64,000 nt of DNA from NCBI GenBank assembly GCA_965267535.1, contig OZ254082.1:3782001-3846000 (forward strand), written 5' to 3'. The first letter of the stretch is position 1. Each line of letters starts with the position of its first letter. The notes beneath the pieces were generated by a model. The model did no database searches. It had not been told where the DNA came from and saw nothing but the letters and a program-made list of their open reading frames with translations. This DNA comes from CAXBNB01 sp965267535. Its GTDB lineage: Bacteria > Bacteroidota > Bacteroidia > Cytophagales > Cyclobacteriaceae. Shown piece by piece: positions 26,852 to 35,949 of this stretch. Position numbers and translations under genes: made by a program.

Positions 26852-27728
26852 AGTTGTGATTATGTTTGATTAATTTCATGATTACTTCAGCTGTTTCTTC
26901 CACTGCTTTATTTGATACATCGATAACAGGGCATCCTATTTTTTTCATGACCCGATCTGCAAACTCCAATTCCTCTATGATATAATTCATATCAGAATAG
27001 TGTGAGCCGGCATTTACTCCCATATTGGTATTTCGTTCAGATCGAATCTGATTTAATCTGCCCGGACTTATCGTAAGTCCTACTACCTTTCTGGACGATA
27101 GCTGATAAAGATGCTTTGGTACTTCCGATGTGGAAATCAAAGGGATGTTGACTACAAAATAATTGTGATAGGCCAGGTAGATACTAAGCGGTGTTTTGGA
27201 TGTTCGCGATACTCCTATCAGTACCACATCGGCTTTTTGCAGGGCCTGTACGCTTTTGCCATCGTCATTGTTGATGGCAAATTCCACGGCTTTTATTTTT
27301 CGGTAGTATTCGCCATCGAGCTGCCACAGGCATTTTTCTCTATAGACGGGCTCTGTGTCCAAAGCACGGCTAAAGGCGTTGACTATCGGAGAAAATATAT
27401 CCAGACACTCTACGTCCAATAGCTCCCCCTGCTCCAGGAATGCTTGTTTCACCTCCGGGTCGGGAGTAGAGAAAACCACAATACAAGGCTTGTGTGCCGC
27501 TGCTACCTGCACTATGTCTTTGGCCTCTTGTTTTGTTTTCACGTTGGGTATTTTTTCTACCCGAGACGACATACCCGCAAACTGTGTGGTAGCCATCTTT
27601 ACAATGGCATCTGATGCCAGAAAATTGGTTGAATCCGAAACCTGATAGATGCTATAGTTTACTGTGCTCACCGCGTTTATCTTTTTTTGACTGATACAAA
27701 GGTGAACCAATCGTAAAGCTCTACCCAC
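26844..27728 (-). CDS. PPDK regulatory protein (ADP-dependent kinase / Pi-dependent pyrophosphorylase)
   Basis: About 294 aa, DUF299/PSRP family. The enzyme inactivates its dikinase by phosphorylating the Thr beside the catalytic His and reactivates it by phosphorolysis. The nucleotide loop GVSRTSKTP (about 172-180) is the family signature, as is the N-terminal YSIYQVSDST. The ATG at 27728 gives about 25 extra residues before the conserved start; an in-frame GTG (in NAVSTVNYS) may be the real start. It overlaps ppdK by 8 nt, which fixes its partner as PPDK rather than PEP synthase. The inverted repeat at 27789-27822 lies in its promoter region. Confidence 0.93.
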   Translation of the reverse strand: MGRALRLVHLCISQKKINAVSTVNYSIYQVSDSTNFLASDAIVKMATTQFAGMSSRVEKIPNVKTKQEAKDIVQVAAAHKPCIVVFSTPDPEVKQAFLEQGELLDVECLDIFSPIVNAFSRALDTEPVYREKCLWQLDGEYYRKIKAVEFAINNDDGKSVQALQKADVVLIGVSRTSKTPLSIYLAYHNYFVVNIPLISTSEVPKHLYQLSSRKVVGLTISPGRLNQIRSERNTNMGVNAGSHYSDMNYIIEELEFADRVMKKIGCPVIDVSNKAVEETAEVIMKLIKHNHNYD

Positions 27729-27788
27729 TACAAAAAAGACAAAAACATATTCTTATTTTGCTTACTTAAAATTTAAACAGTTAAATAA

Positions 27789-27822
27789 GCAATATTTTGA
27801 CATTTTTATGTCAAAATATTGC
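27789..27822. promoter_or_regulatory. perfect 14-bp inverted repeat upstream of the PPDK-regulator operon
   Basis: GCAATATTTTGACA (27789-27802), spacer TTTTTA, TGTCAAAATATTGC (27809-27822). It lies 61-94 bp upstream of the regulator ATG and about 205 bp after the GH116 stop. The symmetry and the TTGACA/TGTCAA half-sites suggest an operator for a dimeric regulator. A terminator is less likely because the stem is AT-rich and sits far from the GH116 stop. The rest of 27729-28026 has no gene I would support. Confidence 0.55.
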
Positions 27823-28026
27823 AATATAAAACCCAACGATTCTTGTGATGCTGGTCGTTTAAAAAATACCTATCTGAAAAGTATGAATAAAAACTATTGG
27901 TGTTATTTAGAGTTATTAAAATTTCGTTATTACCAGAACCTGGCGGGTTTAAGCCGAAAAACAACTACCATTGAACCCTTAGTTATACCCTTTCCTGTGG
28001 TGAAGCAAGGTTTTCAAATCTGACCT

Positions 28027-30729
28027 TTATTTTAATTTTGCATGTTCGGGAGTACCCGCATTTTTATTATTGTTTGCTATTACAAATTCTGCTGTTTGGG
28101 CCTGGTTAAACGTTTTCAGCTTCTTAAACTTTAGTGTTCCAAAACCATTAAGGGTAAATCTCTTTAGGGTTAGGTTTCCATTTTCTACTGTTAGCTTTAC
28201 TTTCTTTGCTCCTTGGGTATCGGAGATGGTTACATTTCCATATTGGTAGCCGTTTGACCAAAAGTAAGTTCCGTTTTTCGAAGTAATATTCATAGACTGG
28301 TCTACAGCCGAGTACTGAAAGCCTGTATAAGCTAGTATCCCCGCCCAGGCTGCCATGGCCCGGGCATACCTATGACCGTATTCGCCTTCATTGAACGGGT
28401 TTCTTTTATACCCATCGTATCTATTTCTTATATCCTGAAATACTTTGAGGCCACTTTCTACCTGACCTTCGTAGATCATATGTGCGCCTGTACTGTACTC
28501 AAAGCCCGTCATAAGCTCTGTGTAGTAGGGAAACGGAAAGTCAAGCAGGGTACCTTCTTTAGGGTAAGATGCCATAATAAGGCCTGCTTCATCGCCTAAA
28601 GCAAAACTCCTAAACGTGTTAAAATGTTCATTGAAGTTATCTACATAGTTGTATTTCTTAATGCTTTTTAAGGTATTATGGACATTTTCCTGATTCAAAA
28701 CGTACCCGAGTCCTGTAGTGTGACAAAGATACTGTCCTACCAACTGATCTACTAAACAACCTTTTCCGAGTTGAGCTACCTTGCTGGTGCCCTCCGGGAT
28801 ATGGTGTTCGTAATACTCTCCATTGAAAATATTGGCATCTATCCACTTTCTGCCAGTCAGGTATAGTTGATTGCACTCTTTGGCAAATGCTTTGTCTCCC
28901 AGGTAATCAGCCATCTTTGTAGATGCCTTCAGAGCTCCTAAATACCAGGCTGCCATTTGCGGGTTGGGTCCGAGGTAATTGATGTCCATGGTGTTGTGTT
29001 GGCTTCCTTCCATTACGCCATCCTTATCTTTATCCCAAACCCCTGTCCAGGCAAATGACATGGCTTTTTTGATGTGAGGCCACATTTCTTTAAGTTTAGC
29101 ATCGTCTCCTGACAACTGCCAGTCTCTGTATACTTTAATAAGTGTCCCCATTTGTCCGTCAGCTGCCCAGTGCTTAAATTTTTGTGCCTTTTCCACGGGC
29201 AGGACTACTCTATGGCTCTGTCCCCCCTCATCGTTTGTGGCATGTAAAAACTCAACTTCTCTAAATTTTGTTGACAAGTTGCCAAAAAGAAAAGGTATGG
29301 TAGATTCGTAGTTCCAGACGTGAGTACATGTACCAAACCCCCACCCTGAAGCTTTTTCGGCTCCTATTTTTGTTCCTTTGATACTTCCTGTACCCTCGAA
29401 ACCAAAAGGCAATCCATCGGCTGTCCTAAAGACAGTTTGACTTCTTAAATTATTGAGATTAAACAGTCCAGCCTCTTTTAGTACATCTGGAATGTCACTA
29501 TCAACTAGGTTGCTTACAAACTTTACGGTTTCTGTTTCCAAAGCTTCAAAATCAGTCGCTGTTTTTTCTGCCACATCCCAGGCATCTTCATATTGTGTGG
29601 TATAGTAGTTCCCTACAATCTCATCACTACCATAACCCCAGCTGTAACCGCTTCCAGAATCCCAAGCACGTCGATTTGGAAAATGCCAGGTCAGCATGAA
29701 AGTCATGGTTTTAGTTTCTCCTGGTTGTACTAAATGCTTTACCGCTAAGGTTGCTGGTGGAGTCTCAATTCGTTTGTTGTCCTTTACCTTATGGCCTCCT
29801 ACAAATGTTTCTTGATTATTCCCATCGGAAATTTGCTGTTGCGGATGATCGATCAACTTTCCATCTGCCTTGAAATCGTCCCAAAACTCCCTAAAAGTCC
29901 AGTTCCAACCTAATCGAGCCCATGATGTCCTATAACTTACTTCCCCGTCAGATAAGGTTGTAAGCGCCATAGTACCCCAGTTTACATCGTTTTTATCGAC
30001 ACCTTCTGAAGTCATGTAAAGACCTTTGATCAATCCTGATTCCTTGTAGGTATTGTGATTCCCTTTAGGTTCTCCCGACCAACCATCTACTCCTATGTAA
30101 TTTGGCACCATACCTACTACAGAAGTCTCTATCGGTTTATCGGTGGTATTGGTAACAACGTACCTCAATATGGCTACAGGAATTCCACTCTTATTAGCAT
30201 CCCCCATTATTAAAGGATTAAAAGCTTCCAAACGTACATCTAAAGGGAAATTTTTATGCTTAAAATCAACCTGAGCCAAAGGGTAAGCAGCAGAAAACTC
30301 TGTTTCTTCAAAACGTGGAAAACCTGAGTTTAAAGCATCTGCCCCCCAATCGCCATAATATTCCTTTAACGAAACCGGCCCCTCTAATAATTTAACAGAG
30401 GCTTCTTTCTCTTGCTCTTTGTAATAAATAGCAAAAAAGGGACTATTGGATATAGTAGGCGCTACAAATTTAAATGCTGGTATGTAGCCTATAGCTCCCC
30501 TGTTCATTATTTCCCAATCTCTTAAATCCCCTCTTCCTCCCAGCGATATCGTTCCTGTACCAATACCCCCTAAAGGCATAGCCACTTCTTCTAAATACTT
30601 ATCTTGATATGTTTTTAATATGGGCCAGTATTGGTTCCATTGTTGGGCATAATTGAATTTAATAATTAGCAGACTGAAGAGTAAAGTGGCAATAAAGCGT
30701 TTTATTAATATTGTAATTTGCTGATTCAT
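28027..30729 (-). CDS. GH116 family glycosidase (GBA2/DUF608 type), PUL2
   Basis: About 900 aa from the ATG at 30727-30729, which gives a clean signal peptide ending in NYAQ; an ATG at 30780 adds 17 polar residues. Family GH116 enzymes are retaining beta-glucosidases, with beta-xylosidase and beta-N-acetylglucosaminidase members. The N-terminal beta-sandwich starts with AMPLGGIGTGTISLGGRGDLRDW. The (alpha/alpha)6 domain carries the likely nucleophile Glu445 (GFEGTG) and acid/base Asp582 (HNTMDINYLGPN), close to E441 and D593 of the characterised Thermoanaerobacterium enzyme. It follows susD of PUL2 by about 180 bp with a hairpin between. It is probably periplasmic. Confidence 0.92.
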   Translation of the reverse strand: MNQQITILIKRFIATLLFSLLIIKFNYAQQWNQYWPILKTYQDKYLEEVAMPLGGIGTGTISLGGRGDLRDWEIMNRGAIGYIPAFKFVAPTISNSPFFAIYYKEQEKEASVKLLEGPVSLKEYYGDWGADALNSGFPRFEETEFSAAYPLAQVDFKHKNFPLDVRLEAFNPLIMGDANKSGIPVAILRYVVTNTTDKPIETSVVGMVPNYIGVDGWSGEPKGNHNTYKESGLIKGLYMTSEGVDKNDVNWGTMALTTLSDGEVSYRTSWARLGWNWTFREFWDDFKADGKLIDHPQQQISDGNNQETFVGGHKVKDNKRIETPPATLAVKHLVQPGETKTMTFMLTWHFPNRRAWDSGSGYSWGYGSDEIVGNYYTTQYEDAWDVAEKTATDFEALETETVKFVSNLVDSDIPDVLKEAGLFNLNNLRSQTVFRTADGLPFGFEGTGSIKGTKIGAEKASGWGFGTCTHVWNYESTIPFLFGNLSTKFREVEFLHATNDEGGQSHRVVLPVEKAQKFKHWAADGQMGTLIKVYRDWQLSGDDAKLKEMWPHIKKAMSFAWTGVWDKDKDGVMEGSQHNTMDINYLGPNPQMAAWYLGALKASTKMADYLGDKAFAKECNQLYLTGRKWIDANIFNGEYYEHHIPEGTSKVAQLGKGCLVDQLVGQYLCHTTGLGYVLNQENVHNTLKSIKKYNYVDNFNEHFNTFRSFALGDEAGLIMASYPKEGTLLDFPFPYYTELMTGFEYSTGAHMIYEGQVESGLKVFQDIRNRYDGYKRNPFNEGEYGHRYARAMAAWAGILAYTGFQYSAVDQSMNITSKNGTYFWSNGYQYGNVTISDTQGAKKVKLTVENGNLTLKRFTLNGFGTLKFKKLKTFNQAQTAEFVIANNNKNAGTPEHAKLK

Positions 30730-30853
30730 TTGATGAGAAAATTTAGATGTTGGGTTCAAATTATAATTGTAATCTGACATTTTTCTGGTAGCGAGAAATA
30801 TATCAGTTGAATCAAAAAAGGGACTGTTTTTTTGAGTGGTAACAGGTAAAAGA

Positions 30854-30883
30854 ATTTAGGGTTCAAATACATGAACCCTAAAT
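30854..30883 (-). terminator. 12-bp hairpin between susD and GH116, PUL2
   Basis: ATTTAGGGTTCA (30854-30865) and TGAACCCTAAAT (30872-30883) pair perfectly around AATACA, 30 bp after the susD stop. On the minus strand it is followed by TCTTTTACC. It could be a partial terminator lowering GH116 expression relative to susCD, or an mRNA-stabilising end. Confidence 0.6.
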
Positions 30884-30912
30884 CACTACTTACTATAACT
30901 ATACTAATACTA

Positions 30913-32400
30913 TTAATTAGTAACAACGCCACCGGAAACATCCACTTCCTGCTGTGGTATTGGGTAAGTCAAACGACTGGCTGATACTACAGGTACCCCT
31001 GAATACTCAGCAGACAAGTGACTGTTGATGATCGCCAAAGCATCAGTATCTGGCAATCTTTTCAAATCCAACCATCGCTGATTTTCGAAAACGAATTCAC
31101 GCCTTCTTTCCAGCATAACTTTTTCTAAAAAAGTACCTGGTGTACCTCCATCAATATCGATAGCTGCATCCGGAGTTGATGAATCCTGGCCAAAAGCTCT
31201 TCTCCTTACCTGATTGATTAATTCATAAGATGCTGCACTTTCTCCATCAGCCTCTGCTTTCAATAGCAATACATCGGCATATCTCAATACTACGATATTG
31301 ATATCACTACCGTCACCCGCTGCATTCACGTCTATGTATTTACTAATATAATGAGTAGAATTTCCTCCAGTATAGGCAGTAAACGAAGCAGCGGCTCTCT
31401 CGTCTCCGGTTTCGAAAATACCCGTTATATCTTGTGTAGGAAACGTAGGCAGTAATGCTGCATTTCCACCAGCTACGATACCCAATCGTGTGGCTTCACT
31501 TGCTGGAATAAACGCATTATTAAAACCTAGCCCTGTTTGATTTGATGGATTAAAGCTAACTTCATAAATGGATTCTGCTGTATTGTCATTACCGGCAGCA
31601 TGTATGTCTGCATAATCACTAAGGAGGGTATACTCGTTTATTACCTGCGCTAGTGCAGCGGAAGCCTCAGAAGAATTACCATTTTGCAACTGTACTTTTC
31701 CCAACATAGTAAGCGCAGCAAAACGAGTCGCTCTTCCTACCTCATTAAAAGCTCCACCTGTATAACTTTCCGGTAATACAGCGGCCGCATCTGTCAAATC
31801 TGAAACAATCTGGGCATAAACCTGCGCTTCTGTACTTTTTGCCAAATCCGCATTATCAAAATCAGTAGTTGGCGTGGTTCTCAAAGGCACATCGCCAAAC
31901 ATATTTACCAAAGTAAAATAAGACATGGCTCTTAAAAACTTAGCTTCTCCAACTACCCGATTGATGAGAGTTTCCTCGGTATCTGACGAAAATGGTACAT
32001 CAGGAGCCCTGTCTATTACCGTGTTTGCATTATTAATTAAAATATAACTTGTGGTCCATATGTTTAATAGCAGCAAGTTGCCGGGTGTTTCCTCAAAGGT
32101 GTCGGTTTCAACCCTTTCTTTTTGTTCTTCCTGATTCATCCCAGCATTATCTGATCGCGCTTCTATCAGGTTAAAATAGTTTCCACCACCGTATATACCC
32201 CGCTGAGAAGCGTACACCCCATTTAATGCAAAAACCAACTCATCAGGGTTTGAAAAAAAAGCTTCAGCATCTATTCTGTCTTGTGGAGCTACATCAATAA
32301 AATCATCACAAGATGGCATCATCAATAAAGATGCGAAAATCATCATAAGAAATTGATATTTATTGAAGCTCAACCTGTTTTTATATCTTAAATTTTTCAT
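30913..32400 (-). CDS. SusD/RagB-like glycan-binding lipoprotein, PUL2
   Basis: About 495 aa from the ATG at 32398-32400 (MKNLRYKN); the upstream ATG at 32427 would overlap susC. The lipobox is MPSC with CDDFID, a good surface-export signal. N-terminal helices (SYFTLVNMFGDVPLRTTP, about 155-175) and the C-terminal RREFVFENQRWLDLKRL segment are standard for the SusD/RagB family. It begins 13 nt after susC and is followed by GH116. The substrate cannot be read from sequence. Confidence 0.95.
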   Translation of the reverse strand: MKNLRYKNRLSFNKYQFLMMIFASLLMMPSCDDFIDVAPQDRIDAEAFFSNPDELVFALNGVYASQRGIYGGGNYFNLIEARSDNAGMNQEEQKERVETDTFEETPGNLLLLNIWTTSYILINNANTVIDRAPDVPFSSDTEETLINRVVGEAKFLRAMSYFTLVNMFGDVPLRTTPTTDFDNADLAKSTEAQVYAQIVSDLTDAAAVLPESYTGGAFNEVGRATRFAALTMLGKVQLQNGNSSEASAALAQVINEYTLLSDYADIHAAGNDNTAESIYEVSFNPSNQTGLGFNNAFIPASEATRLGIVAGGNAALLPTFPTQDITGIFETGDERAAASFTAYTGGNSTHYISKYIDVNAAGDGSDINIVVLRYADVLLLKAEADGESAASYELINQVRRRAFGQDSSTPDAAIDIDGGTPGTFLEKVMLERRREFVFENQRWLDLKRLPDTDALAIINSHLSAEYSGVPVVSASRLTYPIPQQEVDVSGGVVTN

Positions 32401-32413
32401 TTGTTCCCTTGAT

Positions 32414-35400
32414 TTAAAAGTTAACACTAATACCTAACGTCCAAATTCTTGGTAAAGGGAGTCCTGGAGGGCTATTGAGCCCCAGCTCTCTGCCATCCGT
32501 AACTGAAGCGATTTGTGAACCGCCTATCAAAGCGGGCCCTCCAATAGAGGCACGACGTGCCTCCGGGTTGCCTCCAACAAAACTTGTAAAGGTGTAAAGG
32601 TTCTCTATCGATGTAAAAACCTTCCCTCTGGTCATTCCCAGTTTGTCTAACACTGTATTAGGCAAATTGTAGGTAAGGGTGACGTTTCGTATTCTGAGGT
32701 AGTCTGTTTTTTGCACTCCTGCACTCGAAACTGGAGCAACACCTGTATCGAACCCATCAGCAGCCGGCGTTTTGCCATTTCCAGGATTCGATTCATCTAT
32801 GTATCTGCCGTCATACCAGTATTCAGTTGACAGGTTGGTTCTACGAAAAGGGGCTGCAACCTGAATCTGCCAGAAATCATAGACATACGCACCCGACTGA
32901 CCGTTAAGTAAGGCACTGAATTCAAAATTCTTATATCTCAAATTTGTGGTAATTCCATAGATCAAATCCACATTGGTATCTCCTATTAGTTGACCATCAG
33001 CTCCCAGGAAGTTACTAATGGCATTATCACCATCCACATCCTCGTATATATATGACCCTGGGGTGTTTTGTGGTTGAGCCGACTGATCGTCACCTGCACG
33101 GGCTATTTTTACTACTTTTGGCCCGCGTATTTGTTGTAGTTCTCCGCCTACAACCCTTCTTAATGCTCCAAAGAAATTTTGCAATTCTTCTTCTCCTCCT
33201 AAGTCAAGTATTTCCTGATTGTTTATGGTAAAATTGGACCCCACAGACCACTCAAAGTCTTTTGTAGAAACAATACTTGCATTAGCCATGATTTCAAAGC
33301 CCTTGTTTCTCATACTACCTATATTGGTAAGGTAAGAGGAATACCCTGATGATGGCACTATTCCTTTGGTCAATAGTAAGCTAGTGGTTTCGTTGTTGAA
33401 ATAATCTACTACCAACGTGTATCGATCATTGAACAAACCTAAGTCCATTCCTATATCTAATTGTTTAGACGTTTCCCAAGTTAAGTTTCGATTTCCGGGG
33501 TTTCCTAATCGCGTACCAAATACTGCACTGCTACCAAAAGAATGACGTACAGTACTCATGTCAGCCCTAGCTGAAAAGTTAGGTATTGCATTGCTTCCTG
33601 TTGAGCCGTAGGAAATTCTCAGTTTACCGTTGCTCAATGCATCCAATCCGCTTAGAAACTGCTCTTCTGAAAATCTCCAACCCAAAGCAAAAGATCCAAA
33701 GGTTTGATATCTGTTGTTAGCACCAAACTTGGAGCTTCCATCAGTTCTGATCGTTGCTGTGACTAAATATTTCCCTTTATATCCATAATTCAGCCTTCCT
33801 AAGTAGGACACCAGCGCATTTCCTGATTTGGAGTTTTGCCCATTTAGGTTGTCTGAATTACCAATATTCACATTTCTAATGCCGGGTACTTGAAGTTCAT
33901 TAACACTGGTTGATACATTTTCCAAATTGTGTTTCTGCAGGGTAAACCCTCCAAGTATATCAAATGTGTGATCTCCAAATCCTCTCTTGTAGTTTATCGT
34001 ATTTTCGTTCAACCAACCTATTTCCTGACCCTGACTTGTATTATAAGAAGAAACAGCTGACAGCCCTATCGGCACATTCTGTCCTACCGTAGGTTGATAC
34101 AGCGTCTCATTTCTATCTGTAGCAAAGTTTGTTGACATGGTGGACTTTAGAGTCAACCCTTCTACTACCTCTGCACTTAATGAAAGCCCCCCCATAAGTC
34201 GAAACAGCGTGGCGTTCCAGTCATAGTTCTGCATAGTTTCAAGCGGGTTTCCTACTGGCAATCCGGATATATCTGAATTCATGGAGAATGTTCCATCTGC
34301 TCTCTTTACCGGTAATATTGGCACCATCAACAAAGCCTGAGCATATAGAGAAGACCAATCCGTATCATCCGTAGCTGGGCTATTTCTGGCAATAGTCGTA
34401 ATGTTGGGAGCTACATTGAGTCCCAGAGTTACTTTGTCTGAAAGTCGGAAATCTACTTTAGCTCTGGCTGAGTACTTTTTCTGACCTTCGCCTTCCACAA
34501 TCCCTTGTTGATCTATATAATTCCCCGAAATCAGATAGCTTACCTTTTCGTTACCTCCAGAGGCTGATACTGCATAGTTTTGAAATGAAGCTTCTCTGAG
34601 CACTAAATCAACCCAATCAGTATTTGTACTACCGTCCCAGTTTTCTGTAATATAACTTGGTGCAGTTCCTCCATTTTGTTCTGTTCTGTATTGCACATAT
34701 TCTTCGGCACTCATTACTTCTTGACGTGCACTGGCAGGAGCAGAAGATATACCACTGGTAACCGTGAAATTGATATTAGAACTATTTTCTCTTCCTGACT
34801 TAGTTGTAATAATGATGACCCCATTAGCTCCTCTAGATCCATAAATTGCTGTTGAGGATGCATCCTTCAACACATCCACTGACTTAATATCGGCTGGGTT
34901 TATTGCCTGCGCATTACGCTGATCTGTGGGAAAACCATCAACAACCCACAATGGTGACGTACCTGCAGTAATAGATCCAAGCCCCCTGATAGAAACAGTA
35001 CCAAGTTCTCCTGGTGATGACGCTCTTTGTGCGATATTCAACCCCGGGATAAGTCCTTGCATAGCATCTTCTACTGAAGCGATGGGTCTTGTCGATATTT
35101 GGCTAGCTTCAACTGTTGCTATAGAACCCGTTATATCTTTTTTCTTCTGCGTTCCATATCCTACCACCACGATTTCTTCCAGCTGCTCTGCATCGGGCAG
35201 CATTGACACATCTATGACTGTTCTACCACTCACTGCAATTTCTACAGGTGTATAGCCAACATAGGAAATCAGTAATGTAGCATTTTCAGGAACATTTAAT
35301 TTATACGCACCATCCAGATCGGTTGTAGTGCCGTTCGTTGTTCCTTTTACCAAAACAGTAGCACCAGGAAGTCCCTGACCGTTTTCATCTGTCACCTTTC

Positions 35401-35818
35401 CCGATATATCTACTTCTAATGCTTCAATTTGAATAAATGGCACTTCTTTTGGTCCATTACCCAATACACTAATATTGTTATTTACTTGTCTGAATTTAAC
35501 ATTAGTCTCCCTGGCAACTGCCAGCAATAAACTCTCTACCGTTAGTCTCTCCTTCTCCAAAGTAAATTTTTTACCGAGAAAGCGATCTTTTTTATCAAAA
35601 AAGAATTTGAATTCTGTTTTCTTTTCTACTTCCTGAAATACTTCCAGAAGACGAGCTTGCTCAAACTCTACTTCTACATAAACCTGCTTTACGCTCTTCG
35701 CAGATTGAGATTTTAAATCCCCTGCTACCAGAAGCTGCAGAAAAATGCACTGAAGACAAACAGATAATATTGAATAGAATATAGTCATCCTAATTATGCC
35801 TAGATATTTTTTTTTCAT
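32414..35818 (-). CDS. SusC/RagA-like TonB-dependent transporter with STN domain, PUL2
   Basis: A 1134-aa outer-membrane importer. The signal region runs to about residue 38, the STN domain about 41-120 (with FKFFFDKKDRFLGKKF), and the carboxypeptidase-like domain about 138-210 (SGKVTDENGQGLPGAT). The TonB-box-like EEIVVVGYGTQKKKD lies at 214-228, the plug at about 235-340 (DIKSVDVLKDASSTAIYG), and the barrel ends in LGISVNF. It is organised like the PUL1 and PUL3 homologues, with its own fecR and sigma upstream. The N-terminal hydrophobic stretch contains two Cys residues near 20-24, but no clear lipobox. Confidence 0.96.
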   Translation of the reverse strand: MKKKYLGIIRMTIFYSILSVCLQCIFLQLLVAGDLKSQSAKSVKQVYVEVEFEQARLLEVFQEVEKKTEFKFFFDKKDRFLGKKFTLEKERLTVESLLLAVARETNVKFRQVNNNISVLGNGPKEVPFIQIEALEVDISGKVTDENGQGLPGATVLVKGTTNGTTTDLDGAYKLNVPENATLLISYVGYTPVEIAVSGRTVIDVSMLPDAEQLEEIVVVGYGTQKKKDITGSIATVEASQISTRPIASVEDAMQGLIPGLNIAQRASSPGELGTVSIRGLGSITAGTSPLWVVDGFPTDQRNAQAINPADIKSVDVLKDASSTAIYGSRGANGVIIITTKSGRENSSNINFTVTSGISSAPASARQEVMSAEEYVQYRTEQNGGTAPSYITENWDGSTNTDWVDLVLREASFQNYAVSASGGNEKVSYLISGNYIDQQGIVEGEGQKKYSARAKVDFRLSDKVTLGLNVAPNITTIARNSPATDDTDWSSLYAQALLMVPILPVKRADGTFSMNSDISGLPVGNPLETMQNYDWNATLFRLMGGLSLSAEVVEGLTLKSTMSTNFATDRNETLYQPTVGQNVPIGLSAVSSYNTSQGQEIGWLNENTINYKRGFGDHTFDILGGFTLQKHNLENVSTSVNELQVPGIRNVNIGNSDNLNGQNSKSGNALVSYLGRLNYGYKGKYLVTATIRTDGSSKFGANNRYQTFGSFALGWRFSEEQFLSGLDALSNGKLRISYGSTGSNAIPNFSARADMSTVRHSFGSSAVFGTRLGNPGNRNLTWETSKQLDIGMDLGLFNDRYTLVVDYFNNETTSLLLTKGIVPSSGYSSYLTNIGSMRNKGFEIMANASIVSTKDFEWSVGSNFTINNQEILDLGGEEELQNFFGALRRVVGGELQQIRGPKVVKIARAGDDQSAQPQNTPGSYIYEDVDGDNAISNFLGADGQLIGDTNVDLIYGITTNLRYKNFEFSALLNGQSGAYVYDFWQIQVAAPFRRTNLSTEYWYDGRYIDESNPGNGKTPAADGFDTGVAPVSSAGVQKTDYLRIRNVTLTYNLPNTVLDKLGMTRGKVFTSIENLYTFTSFVGGNPEARRASIGGPALIGGSQIASVTDGRELGLNSPPGLPLPRIWTLGISVNF

Positions 35819-35860
35819 AATTTTAAGTGTTTGTTAGTTGTAAATACATTAACATTCTTT

Positions 35861-35894
35861 AAAAGCTGTGGCCGTCTCACTTGTCGCAGCTTTT
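35861..35894 (-). terminator. stem-loop between fecR and susC, PUL2
   Basis: AAAAGCTGTG (35861-35870) pairs with CGCAGCTTTT (35885-35894), with one wobble, around a 14-nt loop, in the 122-bp fecR-susC gap. On the minus strand the stem ends CTTTTAAAG, a weak T-run. Confidence 0.5.
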
Positions 35895-35913
35895 TCATTT
35901 TTACACAGTAATA

Positions 35914-35949
35914 GTTTTAGTTAAATCATACGCAACGGTTTTAGTTAAA
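35914..35949. repeat. 24-bp period direct repeat at the fecR stop
   Basis: GTTTTAGTTAAA occurs at 35914-35925 and 35938-35949. The second copy spans the fecR stop codon. It looks like a small tandem slip, though a paired regulator site is possible. Confidence 0.4.

Noticed and set aside
27808..28023. 71-aa plus-strand ORF in the GH116/PPDK-regulator gap
   Set aside because: It starts inside the perfect palindrome, has odd Cys/Asn-rich composition and no recognisable family; it is probably chance.
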